The position numbers and the translations under genes are program-made. From assembly GCF_018771565.1 (NCBI RefSeq), contig NZ_CP076326.1, forward strand, positions 2,418,001-2,482,000: a DNA stretch of 64,000 nt. The letters are read 5' to 3'. This DNA is from Thermoflexus hugenholtzii. Lineage in GTDB: Bacteria; Chloroflexota; Anaerolineae; Thermoflexales; Thermoflexaceae. The notes beneath the pieces are model-generated. The model did not search any database. It was given only the letters and a program-made list of their open reading frames with translations, and was not told where the DNA came from. Positions within the stretch are counted from its first letter, which is position 1. Every line of letters starts with the position of its first letter. Shown here in pieces: positions 1 through 9,713 of this stretch.

Positions 1-464
1 GCGTAGCGATCCAGGAGCTCCAGCTGCTCCCGGGCCCGCAGCAGCGAGAGGTGCTCCGTCTGCCCGTGGATGTCCACCAGGACCTGGCCGATCTCCTTCA
101 GCACATGCAGGGGCACCAGCCGCCCGTTCACCCGAGCCACGTGGCGCCCGCCCTGCCGGATCTCCCGGCTCAGGACCAGCTCCGAAGTTGCTTCCTCCTC
201 CCGCAACCCGTATTCGTCCAGGATGGGGGCCAGCAGCGCGGCGGTCGCCTCATTGACCTGGAAGAGGCCTTCGATGAGGGCTCGCTCCGCCCCGGCACGG
301 ATCATCTCCACGTCCGCCCGGCCCCCCACCAGCACCGCCACCGCGTCGACCAGGAGGGACTTGCCCGCCCCCGTCTCCCCGGTGAGGACGTTCAGGCCCG
401 GCTCCAGCCGCAACATCACCTCATCGATGATGGCGAAATCCCGCACGTGAAGCTCCACCAGCAT
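1..464 (-). CDS. recN: DNA repair protein RecN, N-terminal part (runs off the window)
   Basis: Reading leftwards from ATG at 464, the frame is open to base 1, so about 154 N-terminal residues are visible and the C-terminal part lies outside. The protein begins MLVELHVRDFAIID and then has an ATP-binding P-loop, TGETGAGKS, followed by LLVDAVAVLVGGRA. This is the standard N-terminus of RecN, the SMC-like ATPase of double-strand-break repair. Later residues (VLVDIHGQTEHLSLL) match the RecN signature ahead of its coiled coil. Its stop is not visible. The gene to its right is read in the same direction, 21 bp upstream of this start, so co-transcription is likely. Confidence 0.93.
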   Translation of the reverse strand, partial: MLVELHVRDFAIIDEVMLRLEPGLNVLTGETGAGKSLLVDAVAVLVGGRADVEMIRAGAERALIEGLFQVNEATAALLAPILDEYGLREEEATSELVLSREIRQGGRHVARVNGRLVPLHVLKEIGQVLVDIHGQTEHLSLLRAREQLELLDRY

Positions 465-485
465 CCCATCCTCCGCCCCGAAGCC

Positions 486-983
486 TTACCGCCAGAACCG
501 CAGGTAACCGATCACCGTGCTGATGGCCATGGCCAGATACACGCCATCCCAGAGGGCGCGTGTGAGGAGAAACGGAGAGGCCAGCCAGAGAGGCAGGCGC
601 CACAGGAGCAGGCCGGCGGCCAGCCCGCCGCTGGCCACCAGCCAGATCCAGCGCCCGCGGCGCCGTCCGATCAGGCGGTGCACCGCCTCCGCCGTCAGGC
701 TGCCGACCAGCGGCCCGATGAAGATGACCCAGAAGCCCAGGGCGGCGACCAGCGGGGCGGCGATCAGGCCGAGGACCAGGGCGGCCGCGGCCGCGATCCC
801 GTAATCCAGCGGGCGGGCGTTGAAGAAGAGAGCCTGCTGACCGGCCACGCACTCCCGGCAACGATAGCCCACCGGCGTCTGCACCGCGCAACGGACGCAG
901 ATCGGCCGCCCGCAGCGGTTGCACCGCAGGGTCGTGGGAACGTTCGGATGAAAGGCGCAGAACAGCGTCTCCCCCTCCGACAT
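486..983 (-). CDS. zinc-ribbon / B-box-like small membrane protein
   Basis: A protein of 165 residues. The first ~45 residues hold a cysteine-rich zinc-binding module (CAFHPNVPTTLRC, CxRC, C, CRxC) of the B-box/rhomboid-associated type. Then come about four hydrophobic segments, including one rich in Ala/Leu at about 58-80 and pairs near the C-terminus. I start at ATG 983 because GGGAGG lies at the right distance and the zinc module begins just after it. The frame is open further up (to 1037) but without a comparable ribosome site. Proteins with this layout are common next to unrelated genes in Chloroflexota and Actinomycetota; the function is unknown. It lies just upstream of recN in the same orientation. 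Confidence 0.7.
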   Translation of the reverse strand: MSEGETLFCAFHPNVPTTLRCNRCGRPICVRCAVQTPVGYRCRECVAGQQALFFNARPLDYGIAAAAALVLGLIAAPLVAALGFWVIFIGPLVGSLTAEAVHRLIGRRRGRWIWLVASGGLAAGLLLWRLPLWLASPFLLTRALWDGVYLAMAISTVIGYLRFWR

Positions 984-1079
984 CTCCCGCCTCCCACGCG
1001 GAGATCGCTCCCCCGCGTGCGGAACCATTCCCTTCAATATATGATAGAAGAGCGAGCCGAGCGAGCGATCCGGGCCGCC

Positions 1080-1889
1080 TCAGCCGATCCACGCCGCCCC
1101 GATCCCGGCCAGGAGGGCGCCGGCCAGGGCGGCCAGGGCGTTCACCCCATCGTTGGTCAGCCACGGCCACCCCCGCAACCATCGGGTTCGCTGACCGCAG
1201 CCGTGCACCGGGCGCTCGGTCTCCTTGCCGCAGCGATCGCACCAGTAGATCCCCTGGACCGTGGCCCCCAGCAGGCTGTCGAACAGAGCGGCGAGGAGAC
1301 CGGCCATGCCCACGAGGAGCGCATCCCCTATGGATCCCCCAACCGGGCTTCCCAGCAGGGCGAGGAGCCCGATCCCCAGCGCTCCGATCCCCGCCGCGGC
1401 CGTCCCTTCCGGAGAGATCGCCCCGGAGGTGCCGGGTGGAACCGGCCGACCGTCCCGGATCCGTCGGGGCGGCCGGGGGCTGAGCAGCCCGATTTCGGTG
1501 GCCCAGGTGTCCGCGGTGACCGCGGCGAGGCTCCCGGCGAAGGCCCACCAGAGGGCCGGGTGAGGGGAAAGCGCCCAGAGCAGCGCGAGGAGGGCGCCGA
1601 CGCCGCCGTTGGCCAGGGCCTGGCCCAGATCCCGGCGCCCCCCTTTGGCGAACTCCCGCGCCACCCCCGCCTTCCGGCCTGCTCGATAATGGGTGAGGGC
1701 GGAGGAAGAGATGAAAAAGACGAGCACCAGGAAGGCCCACGGCCAGCCCCCGAAGCCGAACACCGCTGTGCCCACCAGGACGGCGCCCAGCCATCCGCTG
1801 CGATCCAGGGCTTCCAGCCGATAGGCCACCCCGCCGATCCCGAAGCTCAGCACCAGGCCCAGGGCCAGCCGCAGGGGAACCTCCCCCAC
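1080..1889 (-). CDS. DUF92 / TMEM19-family integral membrane protein
   Basis: 269 residues with about six or seven hydrophobic helices. The DUF92 signature is visible: an early SSSALTHYRAGRK segment, LANGGVGALLALL, TADTWATEIGLLS in the middle, and a late LTNDGVNALAA. A small CxxC motif (WCDRCGKETERPVHGC) is inserted before the last helices. The family includes plant VTE6 phytyl-phosphate kinase and human TMEM19, so a lipid-phosphate kinase role is possible, but bacterial members are not characterised as far as I know. Transcription is leftwards towards the zinc-ribbon protein and recN. Confidence 0.85.
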   Translation of the reverse strand: MGEVPLRLALGLVLSFGIGGVAYRLEALDRSGWLGAVLVGTAVFGFGGWPWAFLVLVFFISSSALTHYRAGRKAGVAREFAKGGRRDLGQALANGGVGALLALLWALSPHPALWWAFAGSLAAVTADTWATEIGLLSPRPPRRIRDGRPVPPGTSGAISPEGTAAAGIGALGIGLLALLGSPVGGSIGDALLVGMAGLLAALFDSLLGATVQGIYWCDRCGKETERPVHGCGQRTRWLRGWPWLTNDGVNALAALAGALLAGIGAAWIG

Positions 1890-2158
1890 GCTTCCCTCCC
1901 TCGTTCCGCGCTCTCCATCCCCTCATGCCAGTGTAAGCCGGATCCCCATCCCCGCCATGGGGAGCGCGGACGGAGGGCGGGGGCCGTCGCCTCGTTCCTT
2001 ACCCGTTTGCGCCGCAGGCCTCCGACCGCCCGGATGTGGCAGCGCCCGGGAAGGGACGCTAAGATAGTAGAGATTGCGCGCAAATCCACCCCGTAAGCCG
2101 GCATGGTGCGATCCCCCTCATCGGCCGATGAAACAATGGGGTCGCGAAAGGAGGAGGG

Positions 2159-2761
2159 ATGATGCGGTTCGAACGCAAGATCCAGGAGGAGGCCGCCCGC
2201 GCGGCGCGACGCCTGCCGCCCGGACAGGTGCTCACGGACAGGTTCCCCGTCCTTCACTACGGGCCGGTCCCGAAGTTCGACCCGGCCACATGGGATTTCC
2301 GCGTCTTCGGACTGGTGGAGGAAGAGCGGCGGTGGACCTGGGAGGAGTTCCAGCAGCTGCCCCGCACCACCATCACCGTGGACGTCCACTGCGTCACCGG
2401 ATGGAGCAAGCTGGACACCACCTGGACCGGGGTGGCCTTCCGGGATCTGTTGCGGTTCGTCCGGGTGAAGCCCGAGGCCCGTTACGTGATGGCCCACTGT
2501 GAATACGGCTTCACGGCCAACATCCCGATGGAATACATGGAGGATGCCCTCCTGGCCACCCACTACAACGGGGAGCCCCTGACCCCCGAGCACGGCTACC
2601 CGCTCCGCCTCATCGTCCCCCGCCTTTACTTCTGGAAGAGCGCCAAGTGGCTCCGGGCCCTGGAGTTCATGGCTGAGGACCGCCCCGGGTTCTGGGAGCA
2701 GGCGGGCTATCACATGCGCGGGGATCCGTGGCGGGAGGAACGCTACCGGGAGGACTGGTGA
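2159..2761 (+). CDS. molybdopterin-dependent sulfite-oxidase-like oxidoreductase (single domain)
   Basis: 200 residues, covering only the Moco-binding fold of the sulfite oxidase superfamily. The motif [10 protein letters not shown] (Cys near residue 80) supplies the thiolate ligand to molybdenum, followed by [12 protein letters not shown] and [20 protein letters not shown], both typical of this short YedY/MsrP-like subfamily. There is no Tat signal and no heme or dimerisation domain, so the protein is probably cytoplasmic or works with a separate partner. The start is the first of two adjacent ATG codons behind AAAGGAGGAGGG. The physiological substrate cannot be read from the sequence. A short palindrome (TCATCGGCCGATGA) lies about 30 bp upstream. 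Confidence 0.9.
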   Translation: MMRFERKIQEEAARAARRLPPGQVLTDRFPVLHYGPVPKFDPATWDFRVFGLVEEERRWTWEEFQQLPRTTITVDVHCVTGWSKLDTTWTGVAFRDLLRFVRVKPEARYVMAHCEYGFTANIPMEYMEDALLATHYNGEPLTPEHGYPLRLIVPRLYFWKSAKWLRALEFMAEDRPGFWEQAGYHMRGDPWREERYREDW

Positions 2762-2880
2762 TCGGATCGAAGCCGCAGAGGAGGGATGGTTGCGGCTTAC
2801 TTTATCTTCAGGCGCCGACTTCAATATGATCCGGGAGCTCTCACCCGAAGACGAATCCTGAGATCCGGAGGGGAAGGCCG

Positions 2881-5106
2881 ATGCAGACCTATGCATATGG
2901 GTATCCGCGTCTGGGGCGCAAGCGGGAATACAAGACCCTGATCGAAGGCTTCTGGCAGGGGAAGGTCTCCGAGGCGGAGCTGACGGCCGGCCTGGAAGCC
3001 TTAGAGGAGGAGCGCCTCGCCGCCTACCGCCGGTTCGTCGATCGCTTCCCCGTCGGCGAGATGTCCCTCTACGACCCGATGCTGGACACGGCCCTGATGC
3101 TGGGCCTTTACCCGAACGGCGGCCGGCTGGAGGATTACTTCGCCCTGGCCCGGGGTGAAGGGGCCCTCGAGCTCACCAAGTGGTTCAACACGAACTATCA
3201 CTATCTGGTCCCCGAGATCCGGATGGACGCCGGCGCCCCGCCGCCTTTCCGCCTGGCCTGGAACAAGCCCCTCGAGGCCTTCCGGAAGCACCCGGAGGGG
3301 TTGCCTTATGTCATCGGGCCCTACACCTTCGTCCGCCTGAGCAAAGGATATCCTCCCAAGGCCTTCGGGGAGATCCTGCGGGCGCTGCTGCCGGCCTATG
3401 GGGAGCTATTGCGATCCCTGCGGGCGGCCGGCGCCGAAGCCATCCACGTCGATGAGCCCGCCTGGGCACTGGACGTGCCCCTGGAACACGTGGCCCTCAT
3501 CCGGGAGGCTTACACGGCCCTGGGCGAGGAGGCGGCGCTGCTGGTCTTCACCTACTACGAGGCGGTGGACTTCCTGCCGGCGCTCTACGATCTCCCCCTC
3601 CGGGGCATCGGCCTGGACCTCCTCCACGGGCCCGGGAACTGGGAGGCCCTCCGTCGGGCCGGCTTCCCATCGGACAAGATCCTCATCGCCGGCCTGGTGG
3701 ACGGCCGCAACATCTGGAAGACTGACCTGAGCAGGGCCGCGGCCCAGGTCGAGGACCTGCATCGGCACACGGGGGCGGAGATCTGGATCTCCAACGCCGG
3801 GCCGCTCTATCATCTGCCGGTGACAACGGAGGCGGAGGCGAAACTGGACCCCGCCCTGCAGGAGCGCATCGCCTTCGCCACGGAGCGGCTGAAGGAGCTG
3901 CGCCTCCTGAAGGCCCTGCTGACCGGGGAGCCGGATGAGGAAGCCCGGCGCTGGAATGCCTACACCCATCCGGTGGATCGCTGGCAGCATCCGGAGGTGC
4001 AGGAGCGGGTGCGCCGGCTGGGCCCGGCGGACTTCTCCCGCGAGGCCCCTTACGAGGAGCGGAGCCGGCGGCAGCGGGCGCGGCTGAACCTTCCCCTCTT
4101 CCCCACCACCACCATCGGGAGCTTCCCGCAGACGGAGGACCTGCGCCGGGCGCGCACGGCCTTCCGCGCCGGCAAGCTCCCGGCTGAGGAGTATGAGGCG
4201 CTGATCCGGGAGCGCATCCGCTACGTGATCCAGCTGCAGGAGGAGCTGGGGCTGGACGTCCTGGTGCACGGGGAGTTCGAGCGCTCGGACATGGTGGAGT
4301 TCTTCGCCGAGCGGCTGGAGGGCTTCGCCATCACCCAGCACGGCTGGATCCTCTCTTACGGCACGCGGGTCTACCGGCCGCCCATCCTGTATGGGGACGT
4401 GCGCCGTCCGGTCCCCATGACCTTGCGGGAGATCACCTACGCCCAGTCCCTGACGGAGAAGCCGGTCAAGGGGATGCTCACCGGCCCGGTGACGATGCTG
4501 GCCTGGAGCTACATCCGGGAGGACATCCCGGTCCATGAGGTCGCCTTCCAGCTGGCCCTGGCCATCCAGGACGAGGTGCGGGATCTGGAGGCGGCGGGCA
4601 TCCGGGTGATCCAGATCGATGAGCCGGCCTTCCGGGAGCGGGCGCCCCTCAAGCGTCGGGATTGGCCGGCCTACTTCGACTGGGCGGTGAAGGCCTTCCG
4701 CCTGGCCTCCCGGGCCCGCCCGGAGACCCAGATCCACACCCACATGTGCTACTCGGAGTTCAACGAGATCATCGAATACATCGACGCCCTGGACGCCGAT
4801 GTGATCAGCATCGAGGCCACGCGGAGCCGGGGGGAGGTCATTCAGGCCTTCGAGCGCCATCGGTATCCGCGCCAGATCGGACCCGGGGTCTACGACGTGC
4901 ACTCCCCGGCCATCCCCACCCCCGAGTCGATGGAAGCCATCATCGAGCGGGCCATCCGGGTGATCCCTCCGGAGCGCATCTGGGTGAACCCGGACTGCGG
5001 GCTCAAGACCCGACGCTGGGAGGAGGTGATCCCCTCCCTGCGCCACATGGTGGCGGCCGCCCGCCGCCTCCGCGAACGCCACGGGGCGCCGGTCCCCGCT
5101 TCCTGA
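2881..5106 (+). CDS. metE: cobalamin-independent methionine synthase
   Basis: 741 residues, full length for MetE. It transfers the methyl group of 5-methyl-tetrahydropteroyl-polyglutamate to homocysteine to form methionine, in the cytoplasm. The protein starts MQTYAYGYPRLGRKREYK, typical of the N-terminal barrel. The catalytic C-terminal barrel begins near residue 405 (TTTIGSFPQT). Zinc ligands are visible as His621 and Cys623 (HTHMCYS), a Glu near 645 (ISIEATRS) and Cys706 (NPDCGLKTR). The ribosome site is GGAGGGG. The 120-bp upstream gap shows no recognisable SAM or cobalamin riboswitch, although B12 uptake genes with a riboswitch occur at 54 kb. Followed by a repeat cluster. Confidence 0.97.
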   Translation: MQTYAYGYPRLGRKREYKTLIEGFWQGKVSEAELTAGLEALEEERLAAYRRFVDRFPVGEMSLYDPMLDTALMLGLYPNGGRLEDYFALARGEGALELTKWFNTNYHYLVPEIRMDAGAPPPFRLAWNKPLEAFRKHPEGLPYVIGPYTFVRLSKGYPPKAFGEILRALLPAYGELLRSLRAAGAEAIHVDEPAWALDVPLEHVALIREAYTALGEEAALLVFTYYEAVDFLPALYDLPLRGIGLDLLHGPGNWEALRRAGFPSDKILIAGLVDGRNIWKTDLSRAAAQVEDLHRHTGAEIWISNAGPLYHLPVTTEAEAKLDPALQERIAFATERLKELRLLKALLTGEPDEEARRWNAYTHPVDRWQHPEVQERVRRLGPADFSREAPYEERSRRQRARLNLPLFPTTTIGSFPQTEDLRRARTAFRAGKLPAEEYEALIRERIRYVIQLQEELGLDVLVHGEFERSDMVEFFAERLEGFAITQHGWILSYGTRVYRPPILYGDVRRPVPMTLREITYAQSLTEKPVKGMLTGPVTMLAWSYIREDIPVHEVAFQLALAIQDEVRDLEAAGIRVIQIDEPAFRERAPLKRRDWPAYFDWAVKAFRLASRARPETQIHTHMCYSEFNEIIEYIDALDADVISIEATRSRGEVIQAFERHRYPRQIGPGVYDVHSPAIPTPESMEAIIERAIRVIPPERIWVNPDCGLKTRRWEEVIPSLRHMVAAARRLRERHGAPVPAS

Positions 5107-5194
5107 AATCGTTCCCCTTCATCCCGGGGCGGGGCGTTCGGATGCCCCGCCCCTTTGATTACGCGAGGCCGCGCCTCTCCCGTCGGCCGCCGCG

Positions 5195-5730
5195 GGCCGA
5201 AATCCATCCTTTTGCAGGATGGGCTTTCGCCCCGCACCTCTGTCTTCGAAGATGCAAGGGTTGCGGCGGAAGCCGCTCCGGCAACTCCCAATCTCTGGTT
5301 TTCGACGACGCAAAGGTCGCGGCTGAAGCCGCTCCTACAAAAAGACGATTTCTGTAGGAGGGGCTTTCGCCCCGAACTTTCCGCCTCGATGACGCAAGGG
5401 TCACAACGGACACCGCCCCGACAACCCCAAACCCATGGTTTTCGATGACGCAAAGGTCGCGGCTGAAGCGGCTCCTACAAAAATGGGCCCCTGTAGGAGG
5501 GGCTTTAGCCCCGAACATCCGTCTTCGATGACGCAAGGGTCGCGGCTAAAGCCGCTCCTACAGCCCCGAACCTCTGTCTTCGATGACGCGAAGGGTCGCG
5601 GCGAAAGCCGCGCCTGCGGTAAGAAGGCCGAAATGAATTTCGGCTTACGGAGGGGGGCTTTCGCCCCGAACCCCCGTCCTCGATGACGCAAGGGTCGTGG
5701 CGGAAGCCGCTCCTGCCCGTGCGGATCTCT
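5195..5730. repeat. cluster of palindromic interspersed repeats
   Basis: The 820-bp gap between metE and tdh is not coding. It holds at least four copies of a composite unit. One part is a hairpin of the form GGGGCTTTCGCCCC after GTAGGAGG. The other is TTCGATGACGCAAGGGTC followed by the palindrome GCGGCTGAAGCCGC and CTCCTAC. Units occur near 5216-5285, 5312-5420, 5438-5560 and 5575-5730, with point differences and partial deletions (one inner copy is GCGGCTAAAGCCGC). The outer words GTAGGAG and CTCCTAC are inverted, so pairs of units fold into long hairpins. A decayed relative lies at 56.3 kb. All open frames crossing the region are by-products of the repeats. Confidence 0.85.
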
Positions 5731-5930
5731 GGGCAGGGGCTTGGGGCGCATCGGGAGCGCGATCCCCCCATGCGTCCGGCCCGCTGTCTCAGACGGTGCT
5801 GGATTAGCGCGGCCCGCTCCCCGGCCGGGAGCCACCGCCCCTTTCCCCGCGAACAGTCCGATAATAGAAAGGGAACCCGCCCTTCCACCCGGGAGGATGG
5901 GTCCCGATTCCGGGATCGGGAGGCGGAAGA

Positions 5931-6968
5931 ATGACGGAGACCATGCGGGCCGTGGTCAAAGCGGCGCCGGGGCCGGGCCTGGTGATGGCCCAGCGTCCGA
6001 TCCCTACCCCCGGTCCGGGGGAGATCCTGGTGAAAGTGAAGGCCGCCTCCATCTGCGGAACGGATCTCCACATTTACCGCTGGGACCCGTGGGCGCAGGG
6101 GCGGATCCGCCCGCCCCTGATCATCGGCCATGAGTTCTGCGGGGAGGTGGTCGAGACCGGGCCGGAGGTGGATGGGATCCGGGTAGGCGATTTCATCTCC
6201 GCCGAAAGCCACGTGATCTGCGGCCGCTGCGATATGTGCCGCACCGGGAAAGGACACCTCTGCCGCAACACCCGCATTTTAGGGGTGGACCGCGACGGCG
6301 CCTTCGCCGATTTCATCGTCATCCCCGCCGAGAACGCCTGGGTGAATCCCCCCGATCTCCCCCTCGAGGTGGCGGTCCTCCTGGAGAACTTCGGCAACGC
6401 GGTGCACACCGCCTTCGCCGTGGACCTGCGGGCGCGCAAGGTGCTGGTGACCGGCTGCGGGCCGGTGGGCCTGATGACCATCGCCGTGGCCCGGGCCATC
6501 GGCGCCCGCATGATCATCGCCACCGACATCAGCCCCTACCGCCTGGACCTGGCCCGACGGATGGGGGCGGACCACGTCCTCAACCCGCAGGAGGTCAACG
6601 TCGTGGAGGCGATCCGGGATCTGGCCGGCGGGGAGGTGGACGTGCTGCTGGAGATGTCCGGCGCCCCCTCGGCCATCCGCGAAGGCTTCGCGGTCCTCAA
6701 GCCGGGCGGCCAGGCGGCCCTGCTGGGGCTCCCTCCGGGCCCCATCGAGTTCGACCTGGCCAACATGGTGATCTTCAAAGGCGTGACGGTCCACGGCATC
6801 GTCGGGCGCCGCCTGTGGGAGACCTGGTATGAGATCCGGGGGCTGCTCAACTCGGGGGCCGTCGATCTGCGCCCGGTGGTCACCCACCGCTTCCGCCTGG
6901 AGGAGTTCGACCAGGCTTTCGCGACCATGGCCAGCGGCCGCAGCGGGAAAGTGATGCTGATCCCATAA
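5931..6968 (+). CDS. tdh: L-threonine 3-dehydrogenase (zinc-dependent)
   Basis: 345 residues, zinc medium-chain dehydrogenase. It oxidises L-threonine to 2-amino-3-oxobutyrate with NAD+. Catalytic zinc ligands Cys42, His67 and Glu68 are present, and the structural zinc loop has Cys97, Cys100, Cys103 and Cys111. The Rossmann motif [10 protein letters not shown] is near residue 171. The segment [14 protein letters not shown] is specific to the threonine dehydrogenase branch of this large family. The start follows GGGAGG by seven bases. The kbl gene begins 25 bp downstream, and the pairing supports the substrate assignment. A GATAAT element occurs about 65 bp before the start. Confidence 0.93.
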   Translation: MTETMRAVVKAAPGPGLVMAQRPIPTPGPGEILVKVKAASICGTDLHIYRWDPWAQGRIRPPLIIGHEFCGEVVETGPEVDGIRVGDFISAESHVICGRCDMCRTGKGHLCRNTRILGVDRDGAFADFIVIPAENAWVNPPDLPLEVAVLLENFGNAVHTAFAVDLRARKVLVTGCGPVGLMTIAVARAIGARMIIATDISPYRLDLARRMGADHVLNPQEVNVVEAIRDLAGGEVDVLLEMSGAPSAIREGFAVLKPGGQAALLGLPPGPIEFDLANMVIFKGVTVHGIVGRRLWETWYEIRGLLNSGAVDLRPVVTHRFRLEEFDQAFATMASGRSGKVMLIP

Positions 6969-6993
6969 AAATGATCCGCGGGGAGGGAGCGTC

Positions 6994-8192
<1,199 letters not shown>

Positions 8193-8196
<4 letters not shown>

Positions 8197-8621
8197 AGCG
8201 CACGCTGCGGACGGCGGAGAGGTCGCCGTCCGCAGCGCCCTTTTACCCCTTCTCCCGATGCCGCCAGCGATTCAGAACCCGGGCGGTGGGCCCCGTGCGC
8301 GTCAGAAGGCTGCTCACAAAGATGTTGGTGTCGAGCACGGCTTTCCGCACAGGCAGACCTCACGGATGCGATGGCGTCCTCTACGTCCCGCTCGATCTCT
8401 TCCGGGGCAACCTCCGGCAGGCGGCTCCGGATGCGATCCAGCGTTCGAAAGCGAAGCTCGCGCTCCGCGATCAACCGCTCATAGATCTGAAAGGGGATGA
8501 TGACCGCCATCGGCCGGCTCGAGCGTTCCACGATGATCATCTGGCCCTCGCGATCCACCCGGCGCAGCAGACCGGCAAACCGGTTACGAGCCTCCTGGGC
8601 CTCGATCCGCACTGGAGCCAT
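8193..8621 (-). CDS. Phd/YefM-family antitoxin, C-terminus frameshifted
   Basis: 142 codons. The first ~85 residues are a typical Phd/YefM antitoxin: [18 protein letters not shown], then [20 protein letters not shown], then the acidic [16 protein letters not shown] that would bind a toxin. GGGAGG sits five bases before ATG 8621. After about residue 87 the frame reads into the toxin gene in the wrong frame and ends in the kbl terminator. A 5-base insertion (GCATC next to CATC) near 8370 would explain this: removing it restores a short antitoxin end and a stop that overlaps the toxin start. That reconstruction is an inference. The DNA-binding N-terminal domain may still be functional. Confidence 0.7.
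8203..8245 (+). terminator. intrinsic terminator of tdh-kbl
   Basis: Perfect 14-bp inverted repeat CGCTGCGGACGGCG / CGCCGTCCGCAGCG with a 7-base loop, starting seven bases after the kbl stop and followed by CCCTTTTA. It also lies at the 3' end of the opposing antitoxin frame and may act in both directions. Confidence 0.85.
8243..8350 (-). pseudogene. truncated PIN-domain (VapC-like) toxin
   Basis: A GTG-started frame of 35 codons begins [20 protein letters not shown] and ends in TAA shortly after RVLNRW. The [12 protein letters not shown] segment is the first strand and first catalytic Asp of a PIN-domain RNase toxin, whose full length would be about 130-150 residues. The remaining acidic residues are missing, so this is a stump. 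It overlaps the end of the antitoxin frame, the arrangement expected of a phd/vapC-type operon. The module is therefore an antitoxin with a dead toxin. Confidence 0.75.
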
Positions 8622-8707
8622 CCGATCCTCCCGTCGTCCCCCTGCTTTGGCCTTTGATTTATTATTGCTTCCTAAGCGCAGGACGTCAAAAGCATTCCCG
8701 CTGACCT

Positions 8708-8934
8708 TTAGACAGGAGATAGGACACGGCCTGGGACGATGGTCCTGAACCGGTCCAGGGCCAGCCGGATGAGCCTCAAAAATTGCCTGAGCCTCAGCCG
8801 GAGCTGGTGCTGGAGGAGGATCAAGAGCTCCGAGTAGGCCTTAAAGAACCGGCTTCCAGGATCGCCTGGACCAACCGGGCGGCCTTCTGCGCATGCTCGT
8901 CCCGCTCCAAGATCTCGGCCATGAATTTCTCCAT
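8708..8934 (-). pseudogene. transposase relic (N- and C-terminal scraps joined)
   Basis: On the minus strand from ATG 8934 a frame reads MEKFMAEILERDEHAQKAA and LVQAILEAGS, resembling the N-terminus of IS4-like or unclassified transposases in which a KAARIVQGILEARS-type segment precedes the catalytic domain. After about 31 codons the frame shifts, and the next part reads SELLILLQHQLRLRLRQF to a TAA at 8708, like a transposase C-terminal helix. The catalytic domain is missing, so this would be an internal-deletion remnant. The match is from memory of the family and is weak. Confidence 0.35.
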
Positions 8935-9446
8935 CGGCTCCAAAGGCAGGACCTCGGCCGTGACTCCTACCTCCCCCGAAGAGGATTCCCCCTCATCCTA
9001 CCACCCCCTGTCCGATCTTCTCTCCAAAGGTCAGCTCCGTACAGGACCCGGGTCTGCTTACGGCGCGGCTTTGTGGATAGCCTCCTCAGGCTTGGGGGAA
9101 GGCAGAGAGGCAGTCGCGTGGCATTCCGCCAGCCCTCTCCCTTCAGCAGCGCCGGCCCGACCACCAGCAGCGCGCACAGGACATCACCTCCGCCGGCCAT
9201 ACCGAAGTGTAATACTCCACCCCCGGAGGATCACGATGATGAGCCTGGGATCCGTGATGGACGGAAGGTTCCTCCCAAGGCCATCCGCCGGGTGGATCGC
9301 GATCCGCAACCGACCGGTCGGCGAGGGCATCCTCCGCTGGTGCTCCGGAGGGATGTCGGTCGGACCCAAGAGGAGCGCTGGAATCCTGAAGCGACCTCAT
9401 TGGTGCTGACATGAGTGCAGCTGAAACAGGAATTCCATTTCCGATC
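8935..9446. other. 512 bp without a supported gene
   Basis: Open frames here are short and lack good ribosome sites or recognisable motifs. The base composition is uneven and there is no strong repeat. It lies between the transposase relic and the exported-protein operon and is probably decayed DNA. Confidence 0.5.
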
Positions 9447-9710
9447 CTAGATCTGGCAGGTCCCCATATAGCAATGCCAGATTCGAGTTTCGACATAGAC
9501 ATAGTAAAGTGGAGTGCTCATCGATCCCCCAACGCCGTAAGCATGCAGAATGCCATTATCCCAACCAGTGGTTCCCGCTTTGCCGACATAACCGATCCCT
9601 GGGGCGTAAACATACCACAGCATCTCCGCTCTCACCGTTCCGGATGTTATCCCGGCAATCAGGAAAGCCACCCAGATTCCTGTCAACCGTCGAAGGCTCG
9701 CGGATCGCAT
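9447..9710 (-). CDS. small exported protein, unknown
   Basis: 87 residues. A signal peptide is clear: MRSASLRRLTGIWVAFLIAG followed by a cleavage-like VRA|E near residue 28. The mature part is about 60 residues, rich in Tyr, Gly, Thr and Trp (LWYVYAPGIGYVGKAG), and ends with two cysteines (HCYMGTCQI) that could form a disulfide outside the cell. GGGAGG precedes the ATG. It is the last gene of a leftward operon of exported proteins, four bases after the stop of the 247-residue gene. I recognise no family; a secreted peptide or small structural protein is possible. Confidence 0.6.
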   Translation of the reverse strand: MRSASLRRLTGIWVAFLIAGITSGTVRAEMLWYVYAPGIGYVGKAGTTGWDNGILHAYGVGGSMSTPLYYVYVETRIWHCYMGTCQI

Positions 9711-9713
9711 CCT

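Noticed and set aside
51-2096. 681-codon plus-strand open frame
   Set aside because: It runs antisense through recN, the zinc-ribbon protein and DUF92, has no domain and low-complexity composition. High GC keeps the antisense frame open.
2762-2880. SAM or B12 riboswitch before metE
   Set aside because: The 119-bp gap is short and lacks conserved aptamer elements; only a possible weak promoter is visible.
5119-5835. several open frames with GFSRD-like and GAASAATLASS-like words
   Set aside because: These are translations of the palindromic repeats in different frames, not genes.
8967-9200. 77-codon minus-strand frame with a signal-like start
   Set aside because: No ribosome site and an Arg-rich low-complexity tail; it lies in decayed DNA next to the transposase relic.
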